Assembly (NCBI GenBank): GCA_945271245.1
Contig: CALYPF010000024.1
Span: 1-34,043 of the forward strand
DNA length: 34,043 bases
Direction: 5' to 3'
Origin: an uncultured Enterobacteriaceae bacterium
Lineage (GTDB): Bacteria; Pseudomonadota; Gammaproteobacteria; Enterobacterales; Enterobacteriaceae
Part shown: positions 16,938 through 26,115 of the stretch, piece after piece
How the letters are laid out: each line of letters begins with the position of its first letter
Position numbering within the stretch: position 1 is the first letter of the stretch
Notes under the pieces: model-generated
Databases searched by the model: none
What the model was told of the DNA's origin: nothing
What the model saw: the letters and a program-made list of their open reading frames with translations, nothing else
Program-made: the position numbers and the translations under genes

Positions 16938-19793
16938 ATGGAAAAGACATATAACCCGCAAGATATTGAACAGCCGCTCTATGAGCACTGGGAACAGCAA
17001 GGCTACTTTAAACCCAACGGCGATAAGAGTCAGGAAAGCTTCTGCATCATGATCCCGCCGCCTAATGTCACCGGCAGCCTGCATATGGGGCACGCCTTCC
17101 AGCAAACTATCATGGATACCATGATTCGCTATCAGCGCATGCAGGGGAAAAATACCCTGTGGCAGGTCGGTACAGACCACGCCGGCATCGCAACACAAAT
17201 GGTAGTAGAGCGGAAAATCGCCGCTGAAGAAGGCAAAACACGGCATGATTATGGCCGCGAAGCGTTCATTGATAAAATCTGGCAGTGGAAAACCGAATCT
17301 GGTGGCACCATTACTCGCCAAATGCGCCGTCTGGGTAACTCTGTCGACTGGGAACGCGAGCGTTTCACGATGGATGACGGCCTTTCTAATGCCGTTAAAG
17401 AAGTATTCGTTCGGCTATTTAAAGAAGACCTAATCTATCGCGGCAAACGCCTGGTAAACTGGGATCCTAAGCTGCGCACCGCCATCTCCGATTTGGAAGT
17501 GGAAAACCGCGAATCTAAAGGCTCCATGTGGCACCTGCGCTATCCTCTGGCCGACGGCGCAAAAACCGCCGACGGTAAAGACTATTTGATAGTTGCGACC
17601 ACTCGCCCGGAAACGGTTCTTGGTGATACCGGCGTGGCCGTCAACCCAGAGGATCCGCGCTATAAAGACCTGATCGGCAAATTTGTTATACTGCCCCTCG
17701 TTAATCGCCGCATTCCGATCGTTGGCGATGAGCACGCCGATATGGAAAAAGGCACTGGCTGCGTAAAAATTACGCCTGCCCATGACTTTAACGACTATGA
17801 AGTCGGTAAACGTCATAAGTTGCCGATGATCAATATCTTGACCTTTGACGGCGATATCCGCACGGCGGCGGAAGTCTTCGACACTAACGGGGAAGAATCC
17901 ACCGTTTATAGCAGCGATATTCCGGATGAATTCCAGAAGCTGGAGCGCTTTGCCGCACGCAAAGCCATTGTTGCAAAATTCGACGAATTAGGTCTGCTGG
18001 ATCAAATCAAACCCCACGACCTGACCGTGCCCTATGGCGATCGCGGCGGCGTGGTAATTGAACCGATGCTGACCGATCAGTGGTACGTGCGCGCCGCCGT
18101 ACTGGCGAAACCGGCCGTTGAAGCAGTGGAAAACGGCGACATTCAGTTCGTACCTAAACAGTATGAGAACATGTATTTCTCCTGGATGCGCGATATTCAG
18201 GACTGGTGTATTTCGCGCCAGCTTTGGTGGGGCCACCGCATACCGGCGTGGTATGACAGCGAAGGCAATGTTTACGTTGGGCGCAGCGAAGCAGAAGTTC
18301 GTCAGGAAAATCAGTTGAGCGCCGATGTAGCTCTGCGCCAGGACGAAGACGTGCTGGATACCTGGTTCTCCTCCGGGCTGTGGACCTTCTCCACGCTCGG
18401 CTGGCCGGAAGATACCGAAGCGCTGCGTCAGTTCCACCCGAGCAGCGTCATCGTGTCCGGTTTCGATATTATCTTCTTCTGGATAGCCCGCATGATCATG
18501 CTGACCATGCATTTCATCAAAGATGAAAACGGCAAACCACAGGTGCCTTTCCATACTGTCTATATGACCGGGCTTATCCGCGACGACGAAGGGCAGAAGA
18601 TGTCCAAGTCCAAGGGCAACGTTATCGATCCGCTGGATATGGTGGACGGTATCGAGCTGGAAGCCCTGATGGAAAAACGTACGGGTAATATGATGCAGCC
18701 GCAGCTGGCAGAGAAAATTCGCAAGCGCACGGAGAAACAGTTCCCGAACGGTATTGAACCGCACGGTACCGATGCGCTGCGCTTCACGCTGGCTGCGCTA
18801 GCTTCAACCGGCCGCGATATTAACTGGGATATGAAGCGCCTGGAAGGCTATCGTAACTTTTGTAATAAATTGTGGAACGCCAGCCGCTTTGTGCTGATGA
18901 ATACCGAAAATCAGGACTGTGGCTTCAACGGTGGCGATATGACGCTGTCGCTGGCGGATCGCTGGATCCGCGCTGAGTTTAACCGCACCGTTAAAGCCTA
19001 CCGCGAGGCGCTGGATAACTATCGCTTCGATATTGCTGCCAATATTCTGTATGAGTTTACCTGGAATCAGTTCTGTGACTGGTATCTGGAGCTGACTAAA
19101 CCGGTAATGAATGGCGGAAGTGAATCCGAGCTGCGCGGTACGCGCAATACGCTGGTTAATGTTCTGGAAGGCCTGCTGCGCCTGGCCCATCCTATTATTC
19201 CGTTTATTACGGAAACCATCTGGCAGCGCGTAAAAGTACTGAAAGGCATTACGGCAGATACCATCATGCTGCAGCCGTTCCCGGAATATGACGCCACGCT
19301 GACTGACGATGCCGCCGTTTCCGATACCGAATGGCTCAAGCAGGCCATCATTGCCGTGCGCAATATTCGTGCGGAAATGAATATCGCGCCGGGCAAACCG
19401 CTGGAGTTATTACTGCGCGGCTGCAGCAGCGACGCCGCTCGCCGGGTTAATGAAAATACCAGCTTCCTGCAAACGCTGGCGCGCCTGGAAAGCATTAGGT
19501 TACTGCCTGCCGATGATAAAGGCCCCGTTTCCGTGACGAAAATTATCGACGGCGCCGAACTGCTGATCCCGATGGCGGACCTGATTGATAAAGAAACAGA
19601 ACTGGCCAGGCTGGCAAAAGAAGTCGTCAAGATTGAGACGGAAATAAGCCGCATCGAAGGCAAGCTATCTAATGAAGGCTTTGTCGCCCGTGCGCCACAA
19701 GCCGTTATTGCCAAAGAGCGCGAGAAACTTAACGGCTACATAGAAGCAAAAGCGAAACTACTCGAGCAGCAGGCGATCATCGCCGCGCTTTAA
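16938..19793 (+). CDS. valS: ValS, valyl-tRNA synthetase
   Basis: This class Ia synthetase charges tRNA-Val and edits misactivated threonine. The start at 16938 gives 951 residues, the same as E. coli ([18 protein letters not shown]). An in-frame ATG four codons earlier (16926) overlaps the holC stop as ATGA and could also be used. The HIGH-type motif HMGH is at residues 49-52, the CP1 editing domain follows ([12 protein letters not shown]), KMSKS is at about 554-558, and a C-terminal coiled arm ([22 protein letters not shown] region) contacts tRNA. Strongly conserved and intact. A terminator follows the stop. Confidence 0.97.
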   Translation: MEKTYNPQDIEQPLYEHWEQQGYFKPNGDKSQESFCIMIPPPNVTGSLHMGHAFQQTIMDTMIRYQRMQGKNTLWQVGTDHAGIATQMVVERKIAAEEGKTRHDYGREAFIDKIWQWKTESGGTITRQMRRLGNSVDWERERFTMDDGLSNAVKEVFVRLFKEDLIYRGKRLVNWDPKLRTAISDLEVENRESKGSMWHLRYPLADGAKTADGKDYLIVATTRPETVLGDTGVAVNPEDPRYKDLIGKFVILPLVNRRIPIVGDEHADMEKGTGCVKITPAHDFNDYEVGKRHKLPMINILTFDGDIRTAAEVFDTNGEESTVYSSDIPDEFQKLERFAARKAIVAKFDELGLLDQIKPHDLTVPYGDRGGVVIEPMLTDQWYVRAAVLAKPAVEAVENGDIQFVPKQYENMYFSWMRDIQDWCISRQLWWGHRIPAWYDSEGNVYVGRSEAEVRQENQLSADVALRQDEDVLDTWFSSGLWTFSTLGWPEDTEALRQFHPSSVIVSGFDIIFFWIARMIMLTMHFIKDENGKPQVPFHTVYMTGLIRDDEGQKMSKSKGNVIDPLDMVDGIELEALMEKRTGNMMQPQLAEKIRKRTEKQFPNGIEPHGTDALRFTLAALASTGRDINWDMKRLEGYRNFCNKLWNASRFVLMNTENQDCGFNGGDMTLSLADRWIRAEFNRTVKAYREALDNYRFDIAANILYEFTWNQFCDWYLELTKPVMNGGSESELRGTRNTLVNVLEGLLRLAHPIIPFITETIWQRVKVLKGITADTIMLQPFPEYDATLTDDAAVSDTEWLKQAIIAVRNIRAEMNIAPGKPLELLLRGCSSDAARRVNENTSFLQTLARLESIRLLPADDKGPVSVTKIIDGAELLIPMADLIDKETELARLAKEVVKIETEISRIEGKLSNEGFVARAPQAVIAKEREKLNGYIEAKAKLLEQQAIIAAL

Positions 19794-19807
19794 TGCATCA
19801 TCCTCCG

Positions 19808-19840
19808 GGGAACGGGCGAAGTATTTACCCGTTCCCTTTT
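19808..19840 (+). terminator. Rho-independent terminator of valS
   Basis: Nine-bp stem GGGAACGGG (19808-19816)/CCCGTTCCC (19828-19836) followed by TTTT, 15 bp after the valS stop. Confidence 0.88.
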
Positions 19841-19859
19841 GCAAGGCCGCATGTAACGA

Positions 19860-19882
19860 AAAGGGCGCAATAGCGCCCTTTC
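19860..19882. terminator. Second hairpin after valS
   Basis: Perfect stem AAGGGCGC (19861-19868)/GCGCCCTT (19873-19880) with an AATA loop, followed by TCTCTTT on the plus strand and preceded by an A-rich stretch. It may act in either direction. It lies just beyond the 3' side of the ridA-like remnant on the minus strand. Confidence 0.55.
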
Positions 19883-20010
19883 TCTTTCGCTGCCTTAACG
19901 ATAGCAGAGTCATTAAGATCTTTAACGAAAACGGTAGTTTTAACAATATCATTCACCTTCAGTCCAGAGACCTCGATTTTCACCGCCAGAGTATTTCTCT
20001 CTGGAAAGCC
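19882..20010 (-). pseudogene. Fragment of a ridA (RidA/YjgF-family) paralogue
   Basis: Read on the minus strand, 19968-19909 encodes [20 protein letters not shown], differing from the intact RidA of this window (26305-26364) by one residue and 6 of 60 bases. Weaker similarity continues downstream (S-A-I-V-K-A-A-K-E against F-A-A-V-N-A-T-Y-E) and a little upstream (KIEVSGL against VIEASGL). The frame has no matching start and the N- and C-terminal thirds of RidA are missing or scrambled: upstream residues [10 protein letters not shown] recall the family C-terminal FPAR motif instead. It is therefore a partial, rearranged copy rather than a functional gene. Outer limits are approximate. Confidence 0.75.
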
Positions 20011-20098
20011 ACTTTCCCACTCAGTTCATATCTTGCACCTGCACGTCGCGGGTGTTATTAGTTGCGTTACTGACACACTAACCCTCACACCAAATCGT

Positions 20099-20608
20099 AT
20101 GACGCTTTCCGTTGATCTCTCCACTCAATTACACATGCGTCGGCTGCGCGCCGATGATAATGCCGCTATCGCGCGGGTTATCCGCAATGTCTCCGCAGAG
20201 TTTGGGCTTACCGCCGATAAAGGCTACACCGTCGCCGACCCTAATCTCGATATTTTGTATACACAGTACCAGCGCCCGCGCCACGCTTACTGGGTGATAG
20301 AACAGCACCAGCAGGTTATCGGCGGCGGCGGTATTGCGCCACTGGCGGGTGGTAAAGACGATATTTGCGAACTGCAGAAAATGTACTTTTTACCGCAGGC
20401 GCGCGGTATGGGGCTGGCAAAAAAGCTGGCGTTAACGGCGCTGGATTATGCCCGTGAACAAGGGTTTACGCGCTGCTACCTGGAGACTACCGCCGCGCTG
20501 GTTCAGGCTATCGCGCTCTATCAGCGATTAGGATTCGACTTTATAGATACACCGTTAGGGCAAACGGGGCATACGGACTGTGAGGTGAGAATGCTGAAAA
20601 CGCTGTGA
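20099..20608 (+). CDS. yjgM: GNAT-family N-acetyltransferase (YjgM/OatA-like)
   Basis: The 169-residue product aligns with E. coli Yjg[65 protein letters not shown] (the acetyl-CoA-binding motif A), RCYLETTA and [14 protein letters not shown]. These are small cytoplasmic acyltransferases; YjgM has been linked to O-acetylserine-related metabolism, but the substrate cannot be read from sequence. The ATG at 20099 matches the family length; an in-frame ATG at 20033 would add 22 unconserved residues. No strong ribosome-binding site precedes either start. It sits after valS and the ridA-like fragment. Confidence 0.85.
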   Translation: MTLSVDLSTQLHMRRLRADDNAAIARVIRNVSAEFGLTADKGYTVADPNLDILYTQYQRPRHAYWVIEQHQQVIGGGGIAPLAGGKDDICELQKMYFLPQARGMGLAKKLALTALDYAREQGFTRCYLETTAALVQAIALYQRLGFDFIDTPLGQTGHTDCEVRMLKTL

Positions 20609-21017
20609 CGGGCTTTCTGGCACTCTTGAGCACTCGCAATCCGCATCGCTCTTTGATGATGTAATCCCGCGTTCTGCAGATTAAACATCGTGAGATGTGA
20701 CCGAGATACACAGAAACGCTGGCTCGCAAAAATGGCATGAATTTACAGTACGAAAGCGCCCTGGACGGTATGAAAAATAAAGGCAGTATCCGCAACGGGA
20801 AGCTCAGCGGCTTCGGCAAAGCGGTGCCAAGATGTTTTTCAATCATTTAGCGCCAGGCAGAATGCTCTTCCAGGGCGAGCGGACAGACTGTGCTAGCGGT
20901 GAATGGCCGGACAGCGATAAAACGCACGGCGCCGCTCCCCCGTTTATCTTTTCCTGCTACGCCCTGTGCATGCCCCAACCGCGGTGGAGCGGGGCTATTC
21001 GCCAGACGGGGATATCT
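20609..21017. other. Gap after yjgM with no recognised gene
   Basis: About 400 bp lie between yjgM and the convergent gene at 21018. On the plus strand a short open frame (20701-20850) has ordinary composition: RYTETLARKNG, then MNLQYESALDGMKNKGSIRN and GKLSGFGKAV. I do not recognise it, and it has no good ribosome-binding site, so it may be a gene remnant. The rest shows no coding or RNA signal that I can support. In E. coli yjgN lies nearby; no YjgN sequence is visible. Confidence 0.3.
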
Positions 21018-21851
21018 TTAAGGCGCCTTTGACTGCGAATGCCCCATCGCCACTAATGTTCGAATTATCCCCGCAGCCCGTTCCTGTGGCAGCTTCAGCA
21101 CCTGCTGCCACATAACCTGCGTCATGTCACATACCTGCGCCTCTTTACCCTTTGCTTCCTGCGGCGCCGTTATTAGCGTTAGCGCATTACCGTAGCGTTG
21201 TTCCAGCGCCTCCATAATCGGCTGCAAATCACGATATGCCCGCGCCTGTTCATTCAATGCGGGCGTGTGTTGCCCGGGGCCGTATGACGCGCGCAGCATT
21301 TCAGCATCTGCCGCCATTCGACGCTGAGACACTGCCTCAGGCAGCGCTTTAGGGTTAAACCCTCCTTTTACCGCAGGAAACAAAAAGCGAAAGCAGGCGT
21401 CTGCTCCCAACTTTTCAATCTGCGCCGTCTGCTCCAGGCTGGCCTGCATGAAGCGCACTACATTGATATCCGGCGCCCTTTGCAAACGCTCCGTCAATAG
21501 TCCCTGAATGGTCGGCTGTAGCGTTTCTATCACCGCTCGCTGAGATTTCCCCTGCTTGCCCAGTGCCAGCGCCTGCTGGCGTAAGGCGGCAAAAATAGCC
21601 GGTTCCTTTTCTCTAATCGCCTGTAATAGCGGCGCTTTCGATACCAGAACGTCAAACGGCGCCTCTTGATGCTGCGGATCGCCGCCCTCACTGATGGGCA
21701 GGAAACGAGAAACATTTAACAGCGGCCACACCACCACGGCCAGTGCAATAAAACATGGCGCCAGCCACTTTCCCGCCTGATGGCCTTTACGCCATATCCA
21801 GAATGCCAGTAGCAATACGGCGACGCAGTAGATACTTAACAGACCGTTCAT
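21018..21851 (-). CDS. Membrane-anchored protein of unknown function
   Basis: The 277-residue product starts MNGLLSIYCVAVLLLAFWIW, has a second hydrophobic segment at about residues 29-50 (KWLAPCFIALAVVVWPLL), and then a largely helical soluble part with charged, alanine-rich sequence and three cysteines (GADACFRFLFP, VCDMTQVMW). Topology suggests a two-helix membrane hairpin with the large domain on one side. I do not recognise a named family; similar hypothetical proteins occur beside miaE in related genera as far as I recall. It lies 72 bp downstream of miaE on the same strand and may be cotranscribed. The frame is intact and composition is like its neighbours, so it is very probably real. 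Confidence 0.8.
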   Translation of the reverse strand: MNGLLSIYCVAVLLLAFWIWRKGHQAGKWLAPCFIALAVVVWPLLNVSRFLPISEGGDPQHQEAPFDVLVSKAPLLQAIREKEPAIFAALRQQALALGKQGKSQRAVIETLQPTIQGLLTERLQRAPDINVVRFMQASLEQTAQIEKLGADACFRFLFPAVKGGFNPKALPEAVSQRRMAADAEMLRASYGPGQHTPALNEQARAYRDLQPIMEALEQRYGNALTLITAPQEAKGKEAQVCDMTQVMWQQVLKLPQERAAGIIRTLVAMGHSQSKAP

Positions 21852-21923
21852 TACATTCCCTATGGTGTGGATATCGCGTACAACGCGCCTGAATTCAATA
21901 TTACCGCCGTGCGCACCGGCAAC

Positions 21924-22682
21924 TTATGTCGGAATGCCGCTATGAAAACGAAAAAGGGGATCCGGCGTTGAAATAAGCCGGGCTTCAGCGGCCCCAATCA
22001 TACTTATGCGTTCGTCCACTTGCTGTGGCGAAATCAACCGCGCCAGCGCCAGATAATCCTGATAATGGCGCGCTTCCGATCGCAATAACGATAAATAAAA
22101 CGCTTCAAGCTGTGCATCAAGATAGGGTGCCAGCGCGGCAAAGCGCTCGCAAGAACGCGCTTCGATATAGGCTCCGCAAATCAGTTTATCTACCAGCGCC
22201 GCCGGCTCCCAGGTGCGTAATTGCGTTAATAAACCGCGCGCATAGCGACTGGCGGTAATTTTGATATACGGGATATCGCGGGCGAGCATGATTTCTCTAA
22301 CCTGCCAGAAATGGTGCAACTCTTCTTTAATCAGTGGCACCATTTTATCGATAAGCGCCTGTTCCCACAGGGCTTTCGTGCGCGGCATCGCGCTTTTAGA
22401 TATCTGTTTGTGGAGCGCCGCGAAGTCTGGTTCGGGACCGGATCGAAAGGTAAAATCTTCATACGGCTTCAGGCCATCTAATAGCGCCTGAGCGCTTCGT
22501 TCATCCGCCACGTATTTGCGGATCAGTAACATTGCCGTCTGGGCAGCTTTTAACTCACATACCATGTGATCCGTTAGCAATAGCGCAAGATTTTCTGGTC
22601 GACGCGCCTCATCAATCCACGTCTGCGGCGTGGCGCAGTGTAAAAACTGGCGCGCAGGCGCAAGTAGCTGTTGATAATTCAT
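21924..22682 (-). CDS. miaE: MiaE, tRNA 2-methylthio-N6-isopentenyladenosine hydroxylase
   Basis: MiaE is an O2-dependent diiron monooxygenase that hydroxylates ms2i6A37 in tRNA to ms2io6A. The 252-residue product matches Salmonella MiaE (LLTDHM-CELKAAQTA-LLIRKYVAD, FTFR-GPEPDF, LIKEELHHFWQVREIMLAR, PYIKITASRYA, KLICGAYIEARSCERFAALAP, LLRSEARHYQDYL). The E/H residues of the E..H and ExxH motifs are the diiron ligands. The ATG at 22682 has AAGGA 9 bases upstream; a TTG three codons earlier is the alternative. E. coli K-12 lacks miaE, so this supports a non-E. coli enterobacterium. Confidence 0.94.
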   Translation of the reverse strand: MNYQQLLAPARQFLHCATPQTWIDEARRPENLALLLTDHMVCELKAAQTAMLLIRKYVADERSAQALLDGLKPYEDFTFRSGPEPDFAALHKQISKSAMPRTKALWEQALIDKMVPLIKEELHHFWQVREIMLARDIPYIKITASRYARGLLTQLRTWEPAALVDKLICGAYIEARSCERFAALAPYLDAQLEAFYLSLLRSEARHYQDYLALARLISPQQVDERISMIGAAEARLISTPDPLFRFHSGIPT

Positions 22683-22743
22683 TGATGGCAATCCTTGCAG
22701 GGCAGCGGTTCACACCGCCGCCGCTTGATACTATTCGCGTAAC

Positions 22744-23163
22744 TTAATGACGAACGCCGTTATCGTCTTCGTCGATATCATCCTCGTTTTCTTCATCGCC
22801 ATCTTCATCGTCCCCTTCAAAGTAGGTGCCCCAGCCGTCATACTCCACGCCAAATTTCTCAGCGAGAGTCATAAGCTGCTCAACCTGTGCGTCAATCAGT
22901 TCCGCATTCAGCGCACATTCGCTCAGCGCATCACAGCAGATAACGACGTCACCCTCTTCCACTTCCAGTTCTTCAGGCTCCGTTACTTCATAACCTAGCT
23001 TGAAGACTTCAACGGCCACCTTTTCCAGTGACTCAAAATCATCGGCAGAAAGATGATGCTCAATTGTATAGAGCGCGTCAGGATCGCTGCCGTCTTCGAG
23101 TAGTTCTTCGATAATCAGGCGCGTTTCTTCACGCTGTTCTTCCAGTAATTCAGGGTTCGCCAT
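22744..23163 (-). CDS. rraB: RraB, RNase E activity regulator
   Basis: RraB binds RNase E and inhibits degradosome activity toward a subset of transcripts. The 139-residue product matches E. coli RraB ([76 protein letters not shown]) with the characteristic strongly acidic tail ending DDNGVRH. AGGAATGCATC precedes the start. miaE follows after 61 bp on the same strand; argI is divergent on the other side, as in E. coli. Confidence 0.96.
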   Translation of the reverse strand: MANPELLEEQREETRLIIEELLEDGSDPDALYTIEHHLSADDFESLEKVAVEVFKLGYEVTEPEELEVEEGDVVICCDALSECALNAELIDAQVEQLMTLAEKFGVEYDGWGTYFEGDDEDGDEENEDDIDEDDNGVRH

Positions 23164-23249
23164 GATGCATTCCTCAGTGTGTGGCAGTTATCTTCATTTT
23201 CACACAGCGCCGGAATTGCCTCCACTCCCGCAGAAAAAGATTTTCCGCC

Positions 23250-23293
23250 TTGAAAATGAATAATTAGGCGTATAAATCGAATTTTAATTCATT
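23250..23293 (+). promoter_or_regulatory. argI promoter with two ARG boxes
   Basis: Two 18-bp ArgR operator (ARG box) candidates are separated by 3 bp: 23255-23272 (AATGAATAATTAGGCGTA) and 23276-23293 (ATCGAATTTTAATTCATT). The second matches the TGAAT-N4-ATTCA consensus closely, the first mainly in its left half. The paired layout with a 3-bp gap is that of ArgR-hexamer sites. A -35-like TTGAAA (23250-23255) and a -10-like TATAAA (23271-23276) overlap the boxes with slightly short spacing. It implies arginine repression of argI. Confidence 0.75.
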
Positions 23294-23317
23294 CAACTTT
23301 ACTGCGAGAGAGAGAAG

Positions 23318-24321
23318 ATGGCGCTCTATCAAAGGCACTTCCTGAGACTGCTCGATTCCACATCAGATCAACTGCATACAATGCTGGGCCTGGCGGCCAA
23401 TTTAAAACAGGAAAAAAATCCGGCGCGGAAACTCAGCGTCTGCGCGGAAAGAATATCGCCCTGATTTTCGAGAAAGACTCGACTCGCACCCGCTGCGCCT
23501 TCGAGGTCGCCGCAGCAGACCAGGGAGCTAGCGTCACCTGGATAGGGCCATCTGGCAGTCAAATTGGCCATAAAGAATCGATTAAAGATACCGCACGCGT
23601 TTTGGGCCGGATGTACGACGGTATTCAGTATCGGGGCTATAGCCAGACCATCGTTGAAACCCTCGCACGCTATGCGGGTGTGCCGGTGTGGAACGGCCTG
23701 ACAAATGAATTTCATCCTACGCAGCTTTTAGCCGATCTGCTCACCATGCAGGAACACTTACCGGATAAACCGCTGCACAGCATGACGCTGGCGTATGTGG
23801 GCGATGCACGCAACAATATGGGCAACTCTATGCTTGAGGCCGCAGCGCTCGCTGGGCTGGATTTACGTCTGGTCGCGCCAAAAGCCTGCTGGCCGGAAGC
23901 AGCGCTGGTCGAACAGTGCCGGGAAATCGGCGCGCGCCGCGGCGCTAAAATCACGCTGACGGAAGATATCAGCGAGGGCGTAAAAGGCGCAGACTTTTTG
24001 TATACGGACGTGTGGGTATCGATGGGCGAAGCGAAAACCGTTTGGGCCGAGCGCATCGCATTATTGCGTCCTTATCAGGTCAATAAGGCCATGCTCACGT
24101 TAACGGGAAACCCAGAGGTAAAATTCCTGCACTGCCTGCCTGCTTTTCATGATGCTGAAACTACACTGGGCCAACAAATCGCCGACGAGTATCACTTTCC
24201 TGACGGCATAGAAGTCACTAATGAGGTTTTCGAATCGCCCCAGAGTATTGTGTTCGATCAGGCGGAAAATCGAATGCACACTATTAAAGCCGTTATGGTC
24301 GCGACGCTTACGCCGCTATAA
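23318..24321 (+). pseudogene. argI: argI, ornithine carbamoyltransferase, broken by a one-base frameshift
   Basis: ArgI joins carbamoyl phosphate and ornithine to citrulline in arginine synthesis. The frame from ATG 23318 ([25 protein letters not shown]) stops at 23462-23464 after 48 codons. Restoring one A in the A7 run at 23412-23418 gives [20 protein letters not shown] and an uninterrupted 334-residue protein, the exact E. coli ArgI length. The rest keeps the carbamoyl-phosphate motif [30 protein letters not shown] and HCLPAFHD. With no other lesion, the change is recent, a sequencing error at a homopolymer, or tolerated through slippage. Paired ARG boxes precede it. If real and no second OTC gene exists, an arginine requirement is predicted. 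Confidence 0.88.
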
Positions 24322-24410
24322 GTGAAACAACAAAGCGAAATTCCTCGCCGCGCGCAGTACTCTGTTTTCTCGTAAGCCCGATTATAGCGCTAAAATTAGA
24401 CAATAATCTC

Positions 24411-24438
24411 TTGTAACCACCCCGGGCATCCGTATAAT
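24411..24438 (+). promoter_or_regulatory. pyrL-pyrB-pyrI promoter
   Basis: TTGTAA (24411-24416), a 16-bp spacer and a consensus TATAAT (24433-24438). The initially transcribed region reads GCCGAACGTTTTGCCGGGAG; in E. coli the corresponding AATTTG allows UTP-dependent reiterative transcription. Here the T run is preceded by G (GTTTTG). Confidence 0.88.
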
Positions 24439-24463
24439 GCCGAACGTTTTGCCGGGAGGAATC

Positions 24464-24634
24464 ATGTTAGGTAACCACGAAACATGCAGTGTCTGTATTG
24501 GCCCGCATCGCAGCGGCAAGCGCTCTTTTTTCTCCCGTTATGCATCCCCCCTTTTTTTAGAAAGCCCCTCAATGAGGGGCTTTTTTTTGCCTCTCACTTT
24601 CCAACCGCCCGAAACAGGAGAACGCAATGGCTAA
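24464..24634 (+). CDS. pyrL: PyrL, pyrBI operon leader peptide
   Basis: The 56-residue leader ([20 protein letters not shown], then [20 protein letters not shown]) has GGGAGGA just before the ATG. Its codons include the T-rich pause tract CTCTTTTTTCTCC at about 24525-24537, and it reads through the attenuator. In UTP limitation RNA polymerase pauses here, the ribosome catches up, and the attenuator hairpin is blocked. The E. coli leader is 44 residues and ends before pyrB. Here the stop (24632-24634) lies inside pyrB, whose ATG is at 24627, giving an 8-bp overlap that could couple the two translations. An in-frame ATG at 24437 overlaps the -10 and cannot be the start. Confidence 0.8.
   Translation: MLGNHETCSVCIGPHRSGKRSFFSRYASPLFLESPSMRGFFLPLTFQPPETGERNG
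24561..24588 (+). terminator. pyrBI attenuator
   Basis: Stem GCCCCTC (24564-24570)/GAGGGGC (24574-24580), extendable by A-T pairs, AAT loop and a run of eight T (24581-24588), 38 bp before pyrB. It is the UTP-sensitive attenuator known in E. coli and Salmonella. Confidence 0.92.
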
Positions 24635-25580
24635 CCCCCTTTATCGGCAACATATGATTTCGATAAACGATCTCGATCGCAGCACGCTCGAACTGGTGTT
24701 AAAGACGGCCACGATGCTAAAAGCCAACCCGCGCCCGGAGTTGCTCAAACACAAAGTCATCGCCAGCTGCTTTTTTGAGGCATCGACCCGCACCCGCCTT
24801 TCTTTTGAAACGGCAATCCATCGTCTGGGAGCAGCCGTCGTGGGATTTTCTGACAGTAGTAATACATCTCTTGGGAAAAAGGGGGAGACACTGGCGGATA
24901 CCATGTCGGTTATCGGTACTTATGTTGACGCCATCGTGATGCGCCATCCTCAGGAAGGCGCCGCCCGGCTGGCCGCAGAGTTTTCCGGCGGCATCCCGGT
25001 TATTAATGCCGGCGATGGCGCCAATCAGCATCCTACCCAGACGCTGCTTGACCTATTTACTATTTATGAAACGCAAGGCCGCCTGGAAAACCTGAATATT
25101 GCCGTAGTCGGCGATTTAAAATATGGGCGAACCGTGCACTCACTGGTTCAGGCGCTGGCGAAATTCCCCGGGAATCGCTTCTGGTTTATCGCCCCGGATG
25201 CGCTGGCTATGCCGTCCTATATTCTGGATATGCTGGATGAGAAAGGCATAGCCTGGAGCCTGCATAACAATATTGAGTCCGTTCTCCCCGAGCTGGATAT
25301 TTTATACATGACCCGGGTACAGAAAGAGCGCCTCGATCCCTCGGAGTACGCCAGCGTGAAGGCGCAATTCATTTTACGTGCGGCAAACTTAACCGGCGCC
25401 CGCCACAATATGAAGATTCTGCACCCTCTGCCCCGCATCGATGAAATCACCACCGATGTCGATGCCACGCCGCATGCCTGGTACTTTCAACAGGCAGGAA
25501 ACGGTATCTATGCGCGCCAGGCGCTGCTGGCCCTTATTCTTACGCCGGAGTCGGCGCTACAGGAAGGAGCGGTCCAATGA
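24627..25580 (+). CDS. pyrB: PyrB, aspartate carbamoyltransferase catalytic subunit
   Basis: PyrB condenses carbamoyl phosphate and aspartate, the committed step of pyrimidine synthesis. The 317-residue product shows the motifs [17 protein letters not shown] (carbamoyl-phosphate loop), [12 protein letters not shown] (the 80s loop shared between subunits), [35 protein letters not shown] (240s loop) and HPLPR. It is about six residues longer than E. coli PyrB at the C-terminus. CAGGAG precedes the start. It overlaps pyrI by 4 bp (ATGA) and pyrL by 8 bp. Catalytic trimers assemble with PyrI dimers. Confidence 0.97.
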   Translation: MANPLYRQHMISINDLDRSTLELVLKTATMLKANPRPELLKHKVIASCFFEASTRTRLSFETAIHRLGAAVVGFSDSSNTSLGKKGETLADTMSVIGTYVDAIVMRHPQEGAARLAAEFSGGIPVINAGDGANQHPTQTLLDLFTIYETQGRLENLNIAVVGDLKYGRTVHSLVQALAKFPGNRFWFIAPDALAMPSYILDMLDEKGIAWSLHNNIESVLPELDILYMTRVQKERLDPSEYASVKAQFILRAANLTGARHNMKILHPLPRIDEITTDVDATPHAWYFQQAGNGIYARQALLALILTPESALQEGAVQ

Positions 25581-26038
25581 CACATGAAACGAAACTCCAG
25601 GTAGAAGCAATTAAGCGCGGTACCGTCATCGATCATATTCCCGCTCATACGGGTTTCACGCTACTGACGCGCTTTCGCCTTACTGAAACTCAAAACCGCA
25701 TTACGATAGGCCTTAACTTGCCCTCTGCAGAGCTGGGGCGTAAAGATCTCATAAAACTCGAAAATACGTTTTTAACCGAACCCCAAGTGAATCAACTGGC
25801 ACTTTATGCGCCACAGGCGACGGTTAATCACATTGATAATTATGAAGTTGTCGCGAAAAGCCGCCCTGCGTTGCCCGAGCGTATTGACGGCGTACTTACG
25901 TGCCCAAATGGAAATTGTATTAGCCGCAATGAGCCCGTTGCATCCAGTTTTAATATCAGAATGCGATCGGACACGGTTGTGCTGAAGTGCAAATACTGCG
26001 AAAAAGAGTTTGCACATCATGTGGTTCTTGCCGGCTAA
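25577..26038 (+). CDS. pyrI: PyrI, aspartate carbamoyltransferase regulatory subunit
   Basis: PyrI confers CTP/UTP inhibition and ATP activation. The 153-residue product, the same length as in E. coli, has the N-terminal nucleotide-binding domain ([26 protein letters not shown]) and a C-terminal zinc domain with C-x4-C (CPNGNC) and C-x2-C (CKYC) ligands that hold the catalytic trimers. It starts within the last codons of pyrB (ATGA overlap). ridA follows 77 bp later. Confidence 0.97.
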   Translation: MTHETKLQVEAIKRGTVIDHIPAHTGFTLLTRFRLTETQNRITIGLNLPSAELGRKDLIKLENTFLTEPQVNQLALYAPQATVNHIDNYEVVAKSRPALPERIDGVLTCPNGNCISRNEPVASSFNIRMRSDTVVLKCKYCEKEFAHHVVLAG

Positions 26039-26115
26039 GCCGCTGGCAATGCAACAGAGCCGCCTTATAATGGCAAATAACATCTATCGCTATTAATTAA
26101 ACTTCAGGAGAAATT

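Noticed and set aside
17988-18764. 258-codon open frame antisense to valS
   Set aside because: valS is certain on the plus strand over its whole length. The antisense frame has no family resemblance and is a by-product of valS codon usage.
19067-19714. 215-codon open frame antisense to the 3' part of valS
   Set aside because: Serine/arginine-rich shadow composition, overlaps an essential conserved gene, no ribosome-binding site seen.
24437-24463. Extended N-terminus of the pyrB leader peptide
   Set aside because: The upstream ATG lies in or right after the -10 element and is not in the transcript; the ATG at 24464 has the ribosome-binding site.
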